Assembly (NCBI GenBank): GCA_015231395.1
Contig: JADGBP010000002.1
Span: 11,620 to 23,863 of the forward strand
Direction of reading: 5' to 3'
Origin: Desulfamplus sp.
GTDB lineage: Bacteria; Desulfobacterota; Desulfobacteria; Desulfobacterales; Desulfobacteraceae
DNA: 12,244 nt
This document shows positions 1-6,549 of this stretch, one piece after another. The notes beneath the pieces are model-generated. The model worked only from the letters and a program-made list of their open reading frames with translations, did no database searches and was not told the DNA's origin. A program made the position numbers and the translations under genes. Every line of letters starts with the position of its first letter. Within the stretch, counting starts at the first letter, position 1.

Positions 1-1601
1 ATTTCATAACCAATACTCCCAATTTTACAACCAATACTCCCAGTTGTACAATAAACAGAAAACGTCTTTCAATTCTTGGTTCTACCGGCTCCATCGGCAG
101 AAATGCCCTTAAAATTGTCGCTATGCATCCTGATAGATTTGATGTGACTGTGCTTGCCGGAGCAAACAATGTCAATCTTCTTGCGGAGCAGATAAAAATT
201 TTCAAGCCTGAAATCGCTGTTGTTCTAAATAGTGAACGGGCAGATATGTTGAGATCCGTGTTGTCTGCCAATAGTTTGCCTGATTGTCATAAACATGACT
301 CAAGCAGTTATGGTTCAAACGAATATGATTCAACCGTGCATGATTTAAAATATTCCAACTTGCATGATGTGAAGATTTTATGGGGAGACAGTGGTTATGT
401 TTTGGCTGCTTCCCATGAAAATGTGGATACAGTATTGCTGGCTATGGTTGGGGCATCCGGTCTTATGCCGGCACTTGCCGCCATTGATGCCGGTAAACAT
501 ATTGCCCTTGCGAACAAAGAGACACTAGTTATGGCGGGCGAGATTGTCATGGCACGGGCAGCGGAAAAAGGAGTGACTATCTATCCGGTTGACAGTGAGC
601 ACAGTGCCATTTTTCAATGCATTGAGGGAAACCGTACCAAAGATCTGAAAAAAATTTTCCTTACTGCATCTGGCGGTCCTTTCAGAACCACTCCACGGGA
701 AAAATTTAAAGATATCAGACCTGAAGATGCCCTGAATCATCCCACATGGAGAATGGGCAGCAAGATCACCATTGATTCTGCGACTCTGATGAACAAGGCT
801 CTGGAGATTGTGGAGGCAGTGAGGCTCTTTAATATTGATGTTTCTGATATTGAGGTGCTTGTGCATCCTCAGAGCATTGTTCACTCTATGGTTGGTTTTA
901 ATGATGGGTCTGTAATGGCTCAGATGGGCATGCCAGATATGAAGGCTGCAATATCATACGCGCTATCCTGGCCCGAACGTCTGGATCTTCAACTTGAGCT
1001 TCCAGATTTTGTGGCTTTGGGTTCGCTCTGTTTTGAGCCGCCTGATAAAGAGAAGTTTCCGTCCCTGAACTTTGCTGTTCAAGCATGTAACGAGGGTGGT
1101 ACCCTTCCTGCGGTGATGAACGCCGCCAATGAGATCGCGGTTAATGCATTTTTAAATCATCAGATTGATTTTCCCGAAATATTCATTGTCATTGAAAAAA
1201 CCATGAAGATGCATAAAGTCATAGGCAGAAGAGATGAAAAAAATATGTATGAAAATAGTTCGGGTGAATACGAAACCGTGCCTTGTGAAACCGAGAATCA
1301 GAAAACTTTGTCTTGTGAAACCTTAACGCACGAAACTATGATTCAAGAAATTATACCTCACGATAATCTAACTCGTAAAACCATAACTCACGATAATATA
1401 ACTCGTAAAACCATAACTCACGATAATATAACTCGTAAAACCATAACTCACGATAATATAACTCGTAAAACCATGAATCACGAAAACCTAACTCGTAAAA
1501 CCATGACTCGCAAAAACCTGACTTACACACTTGACGATGTAATCAAGGCTGACAAATGGGCAAGAGAAACAGCAATCCTGCTGATTAAAAAAGGAATCTG
1601 A
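1..1601 (+). CDS. dxr: 1-deoxy-D-xylulose 5-phosphate reductoisomerase, 5'-partial, with repeat insertions
   Basis: Converts 1-deoxy-D-xylulose 5-phosphate to 2-C-methyl-D-erythritol 4-phosphate with NADPH, the committed step of the MEP isoprenoid pathway, in the cytosol. The frame is open to the left edge (first full codon at base 3). The NADPH-binding motif GSTGSIG lies at bases 78-98, upstream of the first ATG (123), so that ATG is not the true start and the gene begins outside the window. Also visible are ANKETLVMAG, the catalytic metal-ligand motif DSEHSAIFQC, the substrate loop HPTWRMGSKITIDSATLMNK, VHPQSIVHSM and the C-terminal MNAANEIAVNAF. About 532 codons are visible against roughly 400 in the family. 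The excess is an N-terminal repeat, an Asp/Ser/His-rich insert near bases 270-365 and a long array of 10-residue repeats before the last helix. rseP follows after 10 bp, a very common pairing. Function is certain; whether the inserts affect activity is unknown. Confidence 0.95.
   Translation, partial: FITNTPNFTTNTPSCTINRKRLSILGSTGSIGRNALKIVAMHPDRFDVTVLAGANNVNLLAEQIKIFKPEIAVVLNSERADMLRSVLSANSLPDCHKHDSSSYGSNEYDSTVHDLKYSNLHDVKILWGDSGYVLAASHENVDTVLLAMVGASGLMPALAAIDAGKHIALANKETLVMAGEIVMARAAEKGVTIYPVDSEHSAIFQCIEGNRTKDLKKIFLTASGGPFRTTPREKFKDIRPEDALNHPTWRMGSKITIDSATLMNKALEIVEAVRLFNIDVSDIEVLVHPQSIVHSMVGFNDGSVMAQMGMPDMKAAISYALSWPERLDLQLELPDFVALGSLCFEPPDKEKFPSLNFAVQACNEGGTLPAVMNAANEIAVNAFLNHQIDFPEIFIVIEKTMKMHKVIGRRDEKNMYENSSGEYETVPCETENQKTLSCETLTHETMIQEIIPHDNLTRKTITHDNITRKTITHDNITRKTITHDNITRKTMNHENLTRKTMTRKNLTYTLDDVIKADKWARETAILLIKKGI
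8..51 (+). repeat. 21-bp tandem repeat in the N-terminal extension of dxr
   Basis: Two 21-bp units start at bases 8 and 29 and share the 14-mer AACCAATACTCCCA. In the dxr frame they encode a Thr/Asn/Pro repeat of about seven residues (TNTPNFT, TNTPSCT) directly before the conserved N-terminal beta strand. More copies may lie left of the window. Confidence 0.7.
1270..1530 (+). repeat. 30-bp in-frame tandem repeat in the C-terminal domain of dxr
   Basis: Three perfect 30-bp copies occupy 1381-1410, 1411-1440 and 1441-1470 (ten residues, ITHDNITRKT). Degenerate units on the same 30-bp spacing lie at 1351-1380 and 1471-1500, fading out to about 1270 on the left and 1530 on the right. The array sits between the conserved MNAANEIAVNAF region and the final helix (TLDDVIKADKWARETA). 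It adds roughly 90 residues and keeps the reading frame. The perfect centre and decayed edges are typical of minisatellite expansion. Confidence 0.9.
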
Positions 1602-1611
1602 AAGGAATATT

Positions 1612-2685
1612 ATGAGCTATTCAATATTTGCATTTGTTATTGTTCTTGGAATTCTTGTGTTTTTCCATGAACTCGGACATTTTCTGGTCGCCCGCTTTTT
1701 TGGCGTGGGTGTGGAGACTTTTTCCTTAGGGTTTGGTCCTAAGATTTACAAACGGAAAGTGGGATTGACAGAGTACTGCATCTCCTTGATACCCCTTGGC
1801 GGGTATGTAAAAATGGTTGGAGAGGAGCCAAAGGAAACCATTGCACCTAAAGATATTGAACTCTCCTTTAGTCAGAAAACTTTATTTCAGAAGTCCATGA
1901 TTGTCGCAGCAGGACCTCTATTTAATTTTTTTCTCGCTTTTCTTATTTTTTACATTATTGCCCAGTTTTCAGGACTCTATATTCTAAAACCTGTGGTCGG
2001 AGGCGTGGGGGAAAACACTCCTGCACATGCCGCGGGAATTCTTGCAGATGATATCATTCAGTCAGTACAGGGAAAACCAGTTAAGTCATGGGATGAATTG
2101 GTTGATATTATTGGTAATGGAACAGGAATGCCTCTTGAAATCATTGTCTTAAGAAAAGAGGCGGTTGTTTCTGTAATGGTGACCCCTGAGCTCAAAATTG
2201 TCAAAAATCTTTTTGGTGAAGATCAGAATAAATATATGATCGGCATATCTGCCAAGTCTGGAGAGATAGAACATATTCCATTGAACCCGTTTCAGGCTAT
2301 TGCAGAGGGAGTGAAACAGACATGGGAAATCTCCTCTCTTACCATTATATCAGTGGTCAAGATTTTTCAGGGAACAGTCTCCACAGATACTCTTGGCGGA
2401 CCAATCATGATTGCACAGATGGCGGGCCAGCAGGCAAAGGCAGGTATTGTCAATCTTGCTTTTTTTATTGCCATGCTTAGCATAAATCTTGGAATTATAA
2501 ATCTATTTCCTGTACCGGTGCTTGATGGCGGTCATCTGTTTTTCTTTGGCATTGAGGCTATTACCGGCAAAGCAACCAGCGATAAAGTCCGCGAAAAGGC
2601 GAATCAGGTTGGAATTGCACTGCTGGTTGCTCTGATGGTATTTGTTTTTTATAATGATATCATAAGAATTTTTAATGGCGGGTAA
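1612..2685 (+). CDS. rseP: RIP metalloprotease RseP (site-2 protease family)
   Basis: Inner-membrane zinc protease that cuts single-pass membrane substrates within the bilayer, classically anti-sigma factors such as RseA, and remnant signal peptides. The first membrane helix carries HELGH (residues 19-23), the zinc and catalytic motif. The usual GFGPKIYKRK and PLGGYVKMVGEEP stretch follows, then a second helix near residues 96-118, one PDZ domain (about residues 120-200), and the C-terminal helix with NLFPVPVLDGGH (Asp305, third zinc ligand). The length of 357 aa is typical for the one-PDZ form; E. coli RseP, with two PDZ domains, is longer. The start is supported by AAGGA at 1602-1606, 5 nt before the ATG. 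It is probably co-transcribed with dxr. No repeat insertion is seen here. The in vivo substrate cannot be read from the sequence. Confidence 0.96.
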   Translation: MSYSIFAFVIVLGILVFFHELGHFLVARFFGVGVETFSLGFGPKIYKRKVGLTEYCISLIPLGGYVKMVGEEPKETIAPKDIELSFSQKTLFQKSMIVAAGPLFNFFLAFLIFYIIAQFSGLYILKPVVGGVGENTPAHAAGILADDIIQSVQGKPVKSWDELVDIIGNGTGMPLEIIVLRKEAVVSVMVTPELKIVKNLFGEDQNKYMIGISAKSGEIEHIPLNPFQAIAEGVKQTWEISSLTIISVVKIFQGTVSTDTLGGPIMIAQMAGQQAKAGIVNLAFFIAMLSINLGIINLFPVPVLDGGHLFFFGIEAITGKATSDKVREKANQVGIALLVALMVFVFYNDIIRIFNGG

Positions 2686-2695
2686 ATTTTTTCAT

Positions 2696-2757
2696 TCAGG
2701 AATTTCAATCCTGCAATTATTGCAGTCATGGATTGACCATCATATTGAAATTCCTGA
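2696..2757. repeat. Large inverted repeat between rseP and hemerythrin
   Basis: A perfect 14-bp inverted repeat (2696-2709 with 2744-2757, TCAGGAATTTCAAT and its complement) encloses a perfect 15-nt palindrome at 2711-2725 (CTGCAATTATTGCAG). It lies in the 99-bp gap between two convergent genes, so it may end transcription or protect RNA ends, but neither side has a clear U tract. Bases 2694-2723 are identical over 30 nt to the reverse complement of 12086-12115, so it belongs to a dispersed repeat family. Confidence 0.7.
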
Positions 2758-2784
2758 GTAAATAATTTTGTAGAATTATTATCG

Positions 2785-3186
2785 TTAAGATACAAATGCT
2801 TTGTATTGTTGGTCCTCTGAAAGAATATGATTAACAAGCCAATTTTCGATGACTTTCATAATTTCTGAATTGAGCATTAAGATTCCATTTTCACAATCAT
2901 CATACATACGATTTAATTGTACCATAAAAGTTTGATGTAGTAGCTTATGTCTGACTAAGTCGGGATAACCGATTTTTTCCATATAGGCTTCTTCAAATGC
3001 AAAATGCATTTTACTATATTCACGCATTGCATTGAGTGCATCAGAACTTAAAGTTGATATTTCTTTATAAACTCCGCTCATCATTTTATCATGGGAAGTA
3101 TTAAAAATTTCAATCCACTTTTGATGCTGATTGTCAATCTCTGAGTGTCCAACGCTAAAATTCTCTGACCATAGTATTTTCGACAC
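2785..3186 (-). CDS. Bacteriohemerythrin
   Basis: A 133-aa single-domain hemerythrin that reversibly binds O2 at a non-heme di-iron site; in bacteria it is used for oxygen storage, delivery or sensing in the cytoplasm. All seven expected iron ligands are present at the family spacing: His21, His61, Glu65, His80, His84, His120 and Asp125. The opening ILWSENFSVGHSEIDNQHQKW is the standard family signature. The start is GTG at 3186, supported by AAAGGA about 7 nt upstream and by identity of this region with the second copy at 12196. The gene converges on rseP. Its promoter lies in the repeat block at 3187-3260; the AT-rich stretch at 3190-3217 could hold a -10 box, but no convincing -35/-10 pair was found. 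There are no repeat insertions. The fold is certain; the physiological role (oxygen scavenging in an anaerobe) is inferred. Confidence 0.93.
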   Translation of the reverse strand: MSKILWSENFSVGHSEIDNQHQKWIEIFNTSHDKMMSGVYKEISTLSSDALNAMREYSKMHFAFEEAYMEKIGYPDLVRHKLLHQTFMVQLNRMYDDCENGILMLNSEIMKVIENWLVNHILSEDQQYKAFVS

Positions 3187-3213
3187 GGAATTTTCCTTTA
3201 TTATTATGTTATA

Positions 3214-3248
3214 TTATTCAGGAATTTAAATCCTGTAATAATTGCAGC
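3214..3248 (+). repeat. Dispersed intergenic repeat, copy in the left arm
   Basis: A 35-bp element running from TTATTCAGGAATTT to ATTGCAGC. Related copies lie at 2694-2725 on the plus strand and, inverted, at 12086-12117 and 12134-12168; the last is an exact mirror of this one. The internal inverted halves GGATTT and AAATCC allow a short hairpin. It sits directly upstream of the hemerythrin start, so it may contribute promoter sequence. Confidence 0.7.
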
Positions 3249-3297
3249 AACGCTGCTTATGTTCATTTTCCAGATAATTAAATAGGCAAGAGTAGGG

Positions 3298-3316
3298 GGC
3301 AACCTTTGCGGTTGCC
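3298..3316 (+). repeat. GGCAACC/GGTTGCC hairpin (REP-like or terminator-like)
   Basis: Perfect 7-bp stem (3298-3304 with 3310-3316) around loop TTTGC, preceded by a G run and followed by TTTCTT. As plus-strand RNA it resembles a weak intrinsic terminator, but no gene reads into it. It is better seen as an intergenic palindrome. GGTTGCC recurs 37 and 74 bp downstream, so the 5' half could pair with any of three partners. A second copy lies at 11997-12015. Confidence 0.6.
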
Positions 3317-3396
3317 TTTCTTATATACGCTTGGCTTTCTTCTTGCGGTTGCCTTTATTATATACGCCTTGCTTTCTTCTTGCGGTTGCCTTTATT
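3306..3396 (+). repeat. 37-bp tandem repeat downstream of trpG
   Basis: Two full 37-bp units (3306-3342, 3343-3379) and a partial third to 3396, built from TTGCGGTTGCCTTT, TATATACGC and GCTTTCTTC. The inverted counterpart lies at about 11930-12007. Read from the TTG at 3306 the repeat is open and spells a hydrophobic, lipoprotein-signal-like peptide, but this copy soon runs antisense into trpG and is not called as a gene. The remaining intergenic DNA to 3445 shows nothing else. Confidence 0.8.
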
Positions 3397-3445
3397 GTGG
3401 GGGGAGGTGGCTTTCAAAATATCCCGAGTTTGCTGTTGAAGATAG

Positions 3446-4024
3446 TCATTCTGATAATAAATTTACAAAATTTCTAATAAGCCGTTTTCCCACACCGGTC
3501 ATGATGGATTCAGGATGAAATTGCACTCCGAATGTGGCATGCTCTATATGACGAATTCCCATGATTTCGCCATCTTCCGCTTTGGCTGTTACTGTCAGAC
3601 AGGCGGGAATCGTATCTTCAGACACTGCAAGGGAGTGATATCGCATGGCGGCAAAAGGTTTTTTGATTCCCGTAAAGATAAACTGCTCGTCTCCTGTCAC
3701 CATTGATGTTTTGCCATGCATTATTCTTTTTGCCTGAATGATATCGCCACCAAATGTATAGGCAATTGCCTGATGCCCAAGGCATACGCCAAGTATTGGC
3801 ATTTTACCTGAAAAGTGTCTGATCGCATCAACTGAGATACCCGCGTCTTCAGGACGTCCGGGACCCGGAGAGATAACAATTCCATTTGGTTTTAAGGCTT
3901 CAATTTCTTTAATGGTAATTTTGTTGTTTCTGAAGACATCAACCTTAGCACCGGACTGCATTATATAGTGGACAAGATTAAAGGTGAATGAGTCATAATT
4001 GTCAATTACAGTTATCAGCGTCAT
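3446..4024 (-). CDS. trpG: Anthranilate synthase component II, glutamine amidotransferase
   Basis: Class I glutamine amidotransferase subunit (192 aa). It releases ammonia from glutamine and passes it to TrpE for anthranilate synthesis from chorismate, the first step of tryptophan biosynthesis. Visible motifs are VIDNYDSFTFNLVHY at the N terminus, the oxyanion segment VISPGPGRPEDAG, the nucleophile elbow GVCLGHQAIAYTFGG (catalytic Cys) and the His-Glu pair in FGVQFHPESIMT near the C terminus; MRYHSLAV is also typical. The start ATG overlaps the trpE stop by 4 nt (ATGA), with a strong GGAGG at 4031-4035 inside trpE, so the two subunits are translationally coupled. PabA is nearly indistinguishable and such subunits can serve both pathways; the trpE neighbour favours TrpG. 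No further trp genes follow; downstream is repeat DNA. Confidence 0.93.
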   Translation of the reverse strand: MTLITVIDNYDSFTFNLVHYIMQSGAKVDVFRNNKITIKEIEALKPNGIVISPGPGRPEDAGISVDAIRHFSGKMPILGVCLGHQAIAYTFGGDIIQAKRIMHGKTSMVTGDEQFIFTGIKKPFAAMRYHSLAVSEDTIPACLTVTAKAEDGEIMGIRHIEHATFGVQFHPESIMTGVGKRLIRNFVNLLSE

Positions 4025-5727
4025 GACCTGCCTCCACAGTTATCTGTTCCGGAGTTCATCAGAGCAAGTTTGAGAGCACGCTCCACACTTCTGGCTTTAT
4101 TCACACACTCCTGATACTCTTTTTCAGGGTCTGAATCAGCCACAATGCCAGCTCCTGCCTGAACCGTCATTTTTCCATAGAGCCCACTTTTGCTGTGTTT
4201 CTCTACAGTCGCTGTTTTCAAGTTTTTCTCTACAGTCGCTGTCTTCAAATTTTTCTCTACAGTCGCTGTCTTCAAATTTTTCTCTACAGTAGCTGTTCTT
4301 ATTGTGATAGCCAGATCCATATTGCCTGAAAAGGATATATATCCAGCTGCACCGCCATAGATACCGCGAGGGCGTTTCTCCATATCTGAAATAATTTCCA
4401 TTGCCCTTATCTTTGGTGCTCCTGAAAGAGTTCCCGCCGGAAAGGTTGCACGCAGCAGATCCCATGCGTCAAAGCTATCCTTCATTTCACATGTGATGTT
4501 GGAGACAAGATGCATCACATGAGAATATCGCTCCACAAACATAAGATCCGTCACCTGCACTGTACCCACTTCAGCTACTCTTCCAAGATCATTTCTGCCA
4601 AGATCCACAAGCATCAAATGCTCGGCACGCTCCTTTTCATCATTTAAAAGCTCATCGGCAAGAGCTCTGTCCTCCTGCTCATTTTTTCCTCTTGGTCTGG
4701 TACCTGCAATGGGGCGAAGCGTGGCTGTCCGGTTTTCTAAACGTACCATGGTCTCAGGAGATGAGCCGGCAATGGCAATCTCCTCAAAATTCATGAAAAA
4801 CATGTATGGTGAAGGATTGATGTATCTTTGTGCTCTGTAAAGCATCACCGGATCCACAGGAACATTGGATGAAAATGGTTGGGAATAGACAGCCTGGATA
4901 ATATCACCGGCAACTATATGTTCTTTTATCTTCTTTACGCCTTCAATATAGGTATCATGGTCAGTTTCTGGAGTAAGTGAAAATTCTATATTTGTTGTAT
5001 CGGAAAATCCCATCATCTTGTTATCTGAGGCAGAAGTGATATCAGGGGCAGAGGTGATATCAGGGGCAGAAGTAATATCAGGGACAGAGGTGATTTGCTG
5101 TGTAAACTGTTGTGTAAAAGGATCACCTATTTTTTGTATTATTTTTTGCAAATGGTCGCATGATTCCTTATAACAGATATTTGCATCTCTGTTTTGAGTA
5201 TGACAGATACTCATGCATGTAAGTGTATGGTTCATGTTATCAAAAATAATCATGGCATCTGGAATGATAAAATGTGCATACAGTCTGTTTTCCTCAAGCA
5301 TGGAGGGAATCTCTTCAAAAAAGGAGACCATTTCATAAGTCATGTAACCGGTAAGTCCGCTCCAAAACCTTGGCAGATCGGTTATATCCGCAGGATTATA
5401 CCGTGATGTAATCTCTTTGAGAGTATGGAGAGGATCTCCGTGGTGAATTATATCTGTAATTTCACCATTCTCTTCAAAAGCAACATGTTTGGCAAATACC
5501 TTAACGTGGCTTCTGGCAGAAAGACCCATAAAACTGTATCGTGCCCAGTGTTCTCCGCCTTCCACACTCTCCAGTAGAAACAGCTCTTTTTCAGGAGAAT
5601 GGAATTTTTGAAGAATGGAAACCGGAGTTTCAGTATCTGCGAGAATTTCCGCACACACCGGTATGACGTTATGTTTCAGGGCAAGTTCACTGAAATCTTC
5701 CTTACAGGGGTATTGTTTTAAAATCAT
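4021..5727 (-). CDS. trpE: Anthranilate synthase component I with two repeat insertions
   Basis: Catalytic subunit that turns chorismate plus ammonia (from TrpG) into anthranilate. The N-terminal domain carries FLLESVEGGEHWARYSFMG, the segment that in TrpE forms the tryptophan feedback site. The chorismate-binding domain shows QAVYSQPF, INPSPYMFFM, GSSPETMVRLEN, RPIAGTRPRG, DLGRNDLGRV, HLVSNITCEM, TFPAGTLSGAPKIRAMEII, RGIYGGAAGYISF and VQAGAGIVADSDPEKEYQE. The ATG at 5727 gives 568 aa and starts just before the conserved YPCKEDFSEL block. Longer starts (ATG 5799, TTG 5811) add an Asn/Ser-rich tail without a ribosome site; the site for 5727 (GGAT) is also weak. Family length is about 460-520 aa. 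The excess comes from a DITSAP/FTQQ insert between the domains and a TATVEKNLK array before the final strand. PabB is less likely because of the feedback-site motif. Confidence 0.93.
   Translation of the reverse strand: MILKQYPCKEDFSELALKHNVIPVCAEILADTETPVSILQKFHSPEKELFLLESVEGGEHWARYSFMGLSARSHVKVFAKHVAFEENGEITDIIHHGDPLHTLKEITSRYNPADITDLPRFWSGLTGYMTYEMVSFFEEIPSMLEENRLYAHFIIPDAMIIFDNMNHTLTCMSICHTQNRDANICYKESCDHLQKIIQKIGDPFTQQFTQQITSVPDITSAPDITSAPDITSASDNKMMGFSDTTNIEFSLTPETDHDTYIEGVKKIKEHIVAGDIIQAVYSQPFSSNVPVDPVMLYRAQRYINPSPYMFFMNFEEIAIAGSSPETMVRLENRTATLRPIAGTRPRGKNEQEDRALADELLNDEKERAEHLMLVDLGRNDLGRVAEVGTVQVTDLMFVERYSHVMHLVSNITCEMKDSFDAWDLLRATFPAGTLSGAPKIRAMEIISDMEKRPRGIYGGAAGYISFSGNMDLAITIRTATVEKNLKTATVEKNLKTATVEKNLKTATVEKHSKSGLYGKMTVQAGAGIVADSDPEKEYQECVNKARSVERALKLALMNSGTDNCGGRS
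4201..4281 (-). repeat. 27-bp in-frame tandem repeat near the C terminus of trpE
   Basis: Three 27-bp units (4201-4227, 4228-4254, 4255-4281; the last two identical) plus a partial fourth match at the native junction from 4282. On the minus strand each encodes nine residues (TATVEKNLK). The insertion lies exactly where TrpE normally runs from AITIRTA into VQAGAGIVAD. The native RTATVEK sequence appears to be the seed that was copied. Confidence 0.92.
5029..5119 (-). repeat. 18-bp and 12-bp in-frame tandem repeats in the trpE interdomain linker
   Basis: Three 18-bp units at 5029-5046, 5047-5064 and 5065-5082 plus a partial fourth (to 5094) encode DITSAP on the minus strand. Next to them two 12-bp units (5096-5119) encode FTQQ twice. 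Together they form a flexible polar linker between the N-terminal feedback domain and the chorismate-binding domain. Confidence 0.88.
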
Positions 5728-5813
5728 ATTTTCTATCCAGAATTTTTTGAAATTTGAGTTTAAAATTTGATAATTTGATGACTGATTACAATTTGGCATT
5801 AATTTTGTCAAGG

Positions 5814-5841
5814 GCTTTGTTTCTTCTTATAGAAACAAAGC
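5814..5841. promoter_or_regulatory. Perfect 10-bp hairpin upstream of trpE
   Basis: GCTTTGTTTC (5814-5823) and its exact complement (5832-5841) flank an 8-nt loop. It lies 87 bp before the trpE ATG on the minus strand and next to TTGACA (5811-5806), a possible -35 box whose matching -10 is poor. It could be an operator or a leader structure; there is no U tract and no leader peptide with Trp codons was seen. Confidence 0.4.
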
Positions 5842-5912
5842 AGACTTCTTTCTTCTTGACATCCATTTAAAAAGAATTGAATAAGAAAGAGGAATTTCTA
5901 TATTCAGGCACT

Positions 5913-5956
5913 GCAAAATCTTAACATTTAGAAGGCAAAATCTTAACATTCAGAAG
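5913..5956 (+). repeat. 22-bp direct repeat upstream of the toxin-antitoxin promoter
   Basis: Two adjacent 22-bp units (5913-5934, 5935-5956) differ at one base; each contains AAAATCTTAACATT. The second supplies the -35 box of the promoter at 5943-5970. The arrangement could give tandem sites for a regulator or simply be a duplicated promoter half. Confidence 0.75.
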
Positions 5957-5970
5957 GCAGATTCTATAAT
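5943..5970 (+). promoter_or_regulatory. Sigma70-type promoter with overlapping palindrome for the antitoxin-toxin operon
   Basis: The -35 box is TTAACA (5943-5948, five of six consensus bases), the spacer 16 bp, and the -10 box a perfect TATAAT (5965-5970). A palindrome, CAGATT-CTAT-AATCTG (5958-5973), covers the -10 box. That is where RelB-family antitoxins normally bind to repress their own operon. The start codon at 6020 lies about 43 bp beyond the expected transcription start. Confidence 0.7.
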
Positions 5971-6019
5971 CTGTTCCTCGTGATAGAACCTAAACTTGTA
6001 ATTAAATAATGAGGATAAA

Positions 6020-6280
6020 ATGGACAAACTGTCAACAATAACAGCAAAAATAGATCCGATATTAAAAGCGGAAGTCGAGATCATTTTTCAAGACATGGAT
6101 TTGTCAATGAATGATGCTATTAATCTTTTTCTTGTTCAGGTAAAACGCTGTAACGCTTTGCCGTTCGAGACAGGAGTACCGAATAAACAAACTGATGAAG
6201 CAATCAATCAAGCAAGAAAAGGAATCGATATGATTGTATGTGACAATGAAAATGACATGTTTAAAAAGTTGGGAATATAA
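6020..6280 (+). CDS. RelB/DinJ-family antitoxin
   Basis: An 86-aa ribbon-helix-helix antitoxin. Residues 1-45 match the DNA-binding part of RelB/DinJ proteins: a short strand (TITAKID), a helix, then LSMNDAINLFLVQV with the family's typical ALPF-type segment (NALPFETGVPN) after it. The C-terminal half is charged and likely wraps the toxin. The start ATG has GAGG at 6011-6014, 5 nt upstream. The stop overlaps the toxin start by one base (TAATG), so translation is coupled. It most probably represses its own promoter through the palindrome at 5958-5973, with the toxin as co-repressor. Family assignment is firm; the symbol is left open because RelB and DinJ subtypes cannot be separated by eye. 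Confidence 0.9.
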   Translation: MDKLSTITAKIDPILKAEVEIIFQDMDLSMNDAINLFLVQVKRCNALPFETGVPNKQTDEAINQARKGIDMIVCDNENDMFKKLGI

Positions 6281-6549
6281 TGCTCAAACCAGTTTATTCA
6301 AAACGATTTGAAAGAGATGTCAAAAGAATCGTTAAACGTGGAAAAAATGTTGAAAAGTTAAAAGAGATAATTCGCAGGCTTATACATAAGGAAATACTGG
6401 AAAAACGCTATTGCAATCATCCCCTTAAAGGTGATTATAATGATTGCTTTGATTGTCATATTGAACCTGACTGGATATTGATATATCGCACGGAAGAGGA
6501 TTATATCCAGTTTCTGAGGACAGGTTCGCATGCGGATTTGTTCAAATGA
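6280..6549 (+). CDS. yafQ: YafQ-family mRNA interferase toxin
   Basis: An 89-aa RelE-superfamily ribonuclease that in characterised relatives cuts mRNA in the ribosomal A site. The residues important in E. coli YafQ (His50, His63, Asp67, Trp68, His87, Phe91) all have counterparts, each shifted by three: His47 (NHPLKGDY), His60, Asp64 and Trp65 (CHIEPDWILIY), His84 (RTGSHADLF) and Phe88. The length is normal and the catalytic set complete, so the toxin is predicted active and kept in check by the upstream antitoxin. Its stop codon overlaps the start of the radical SAM gene by 4 nt (ATGA), unusual for the end of a toxin-antitoxin pair. Confidence 0.92.
   Translation: MLKPVYSKRFERDVKRIVKRGKNVEKLKEIIRRLIHKEILEKRYCNHPLKGDYNDCFDCHIEPDWILIYRTEEDYIQFLRTGSHADLFK

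Larger units (their letters stand above)
3138..3383. repeat. Left arm of a long inverted repeat (matches 11930-12244)
   Basis: The reverse complement of these 246 bp matches 11930-12244 almost base for base. The differences are two substitutions in the tandem-repeat part, one C missing from the right arm, and a 70-bp extra segment in the right arm. The match covers the first 49 bp of the hemerythrin gene, its upstream region, the GGCAACC hairpin and about two 37-bp units. It reaches the window edge on the right, so true homology may be longer. Confidence 0.93.

Noticed and set aside
123..125. ATG at 123 as the dxr start
   Set aside because: The NADPH-binding motif GSTGSIG and its strand lie upstream in the same open frame, so this ATG is internal.
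2696..2757. Classical intrinsic terminator for rseP
   Set aside because: The stem is long but the loop is 34 nt and no U tract follows on either strand.
3298..3396. CRISPR array
   Set aside because: Only 2.4 units of 37 bp, directly adjacent with no unique spacers and no cas genes.
3306..3518. 70-codon frame with a lipoprotein-like start on the plus strand
   Set aside because: Its first part is the 37-bp repeat and the rest is antisense to the conserved end of trpG.
5799..5811. Longer TrpE starts (ATG 5799, TTG 5811)
   Set aside because: They add an Asn/Ser-rich tail outside the conserved domain and lack a ribosome site.
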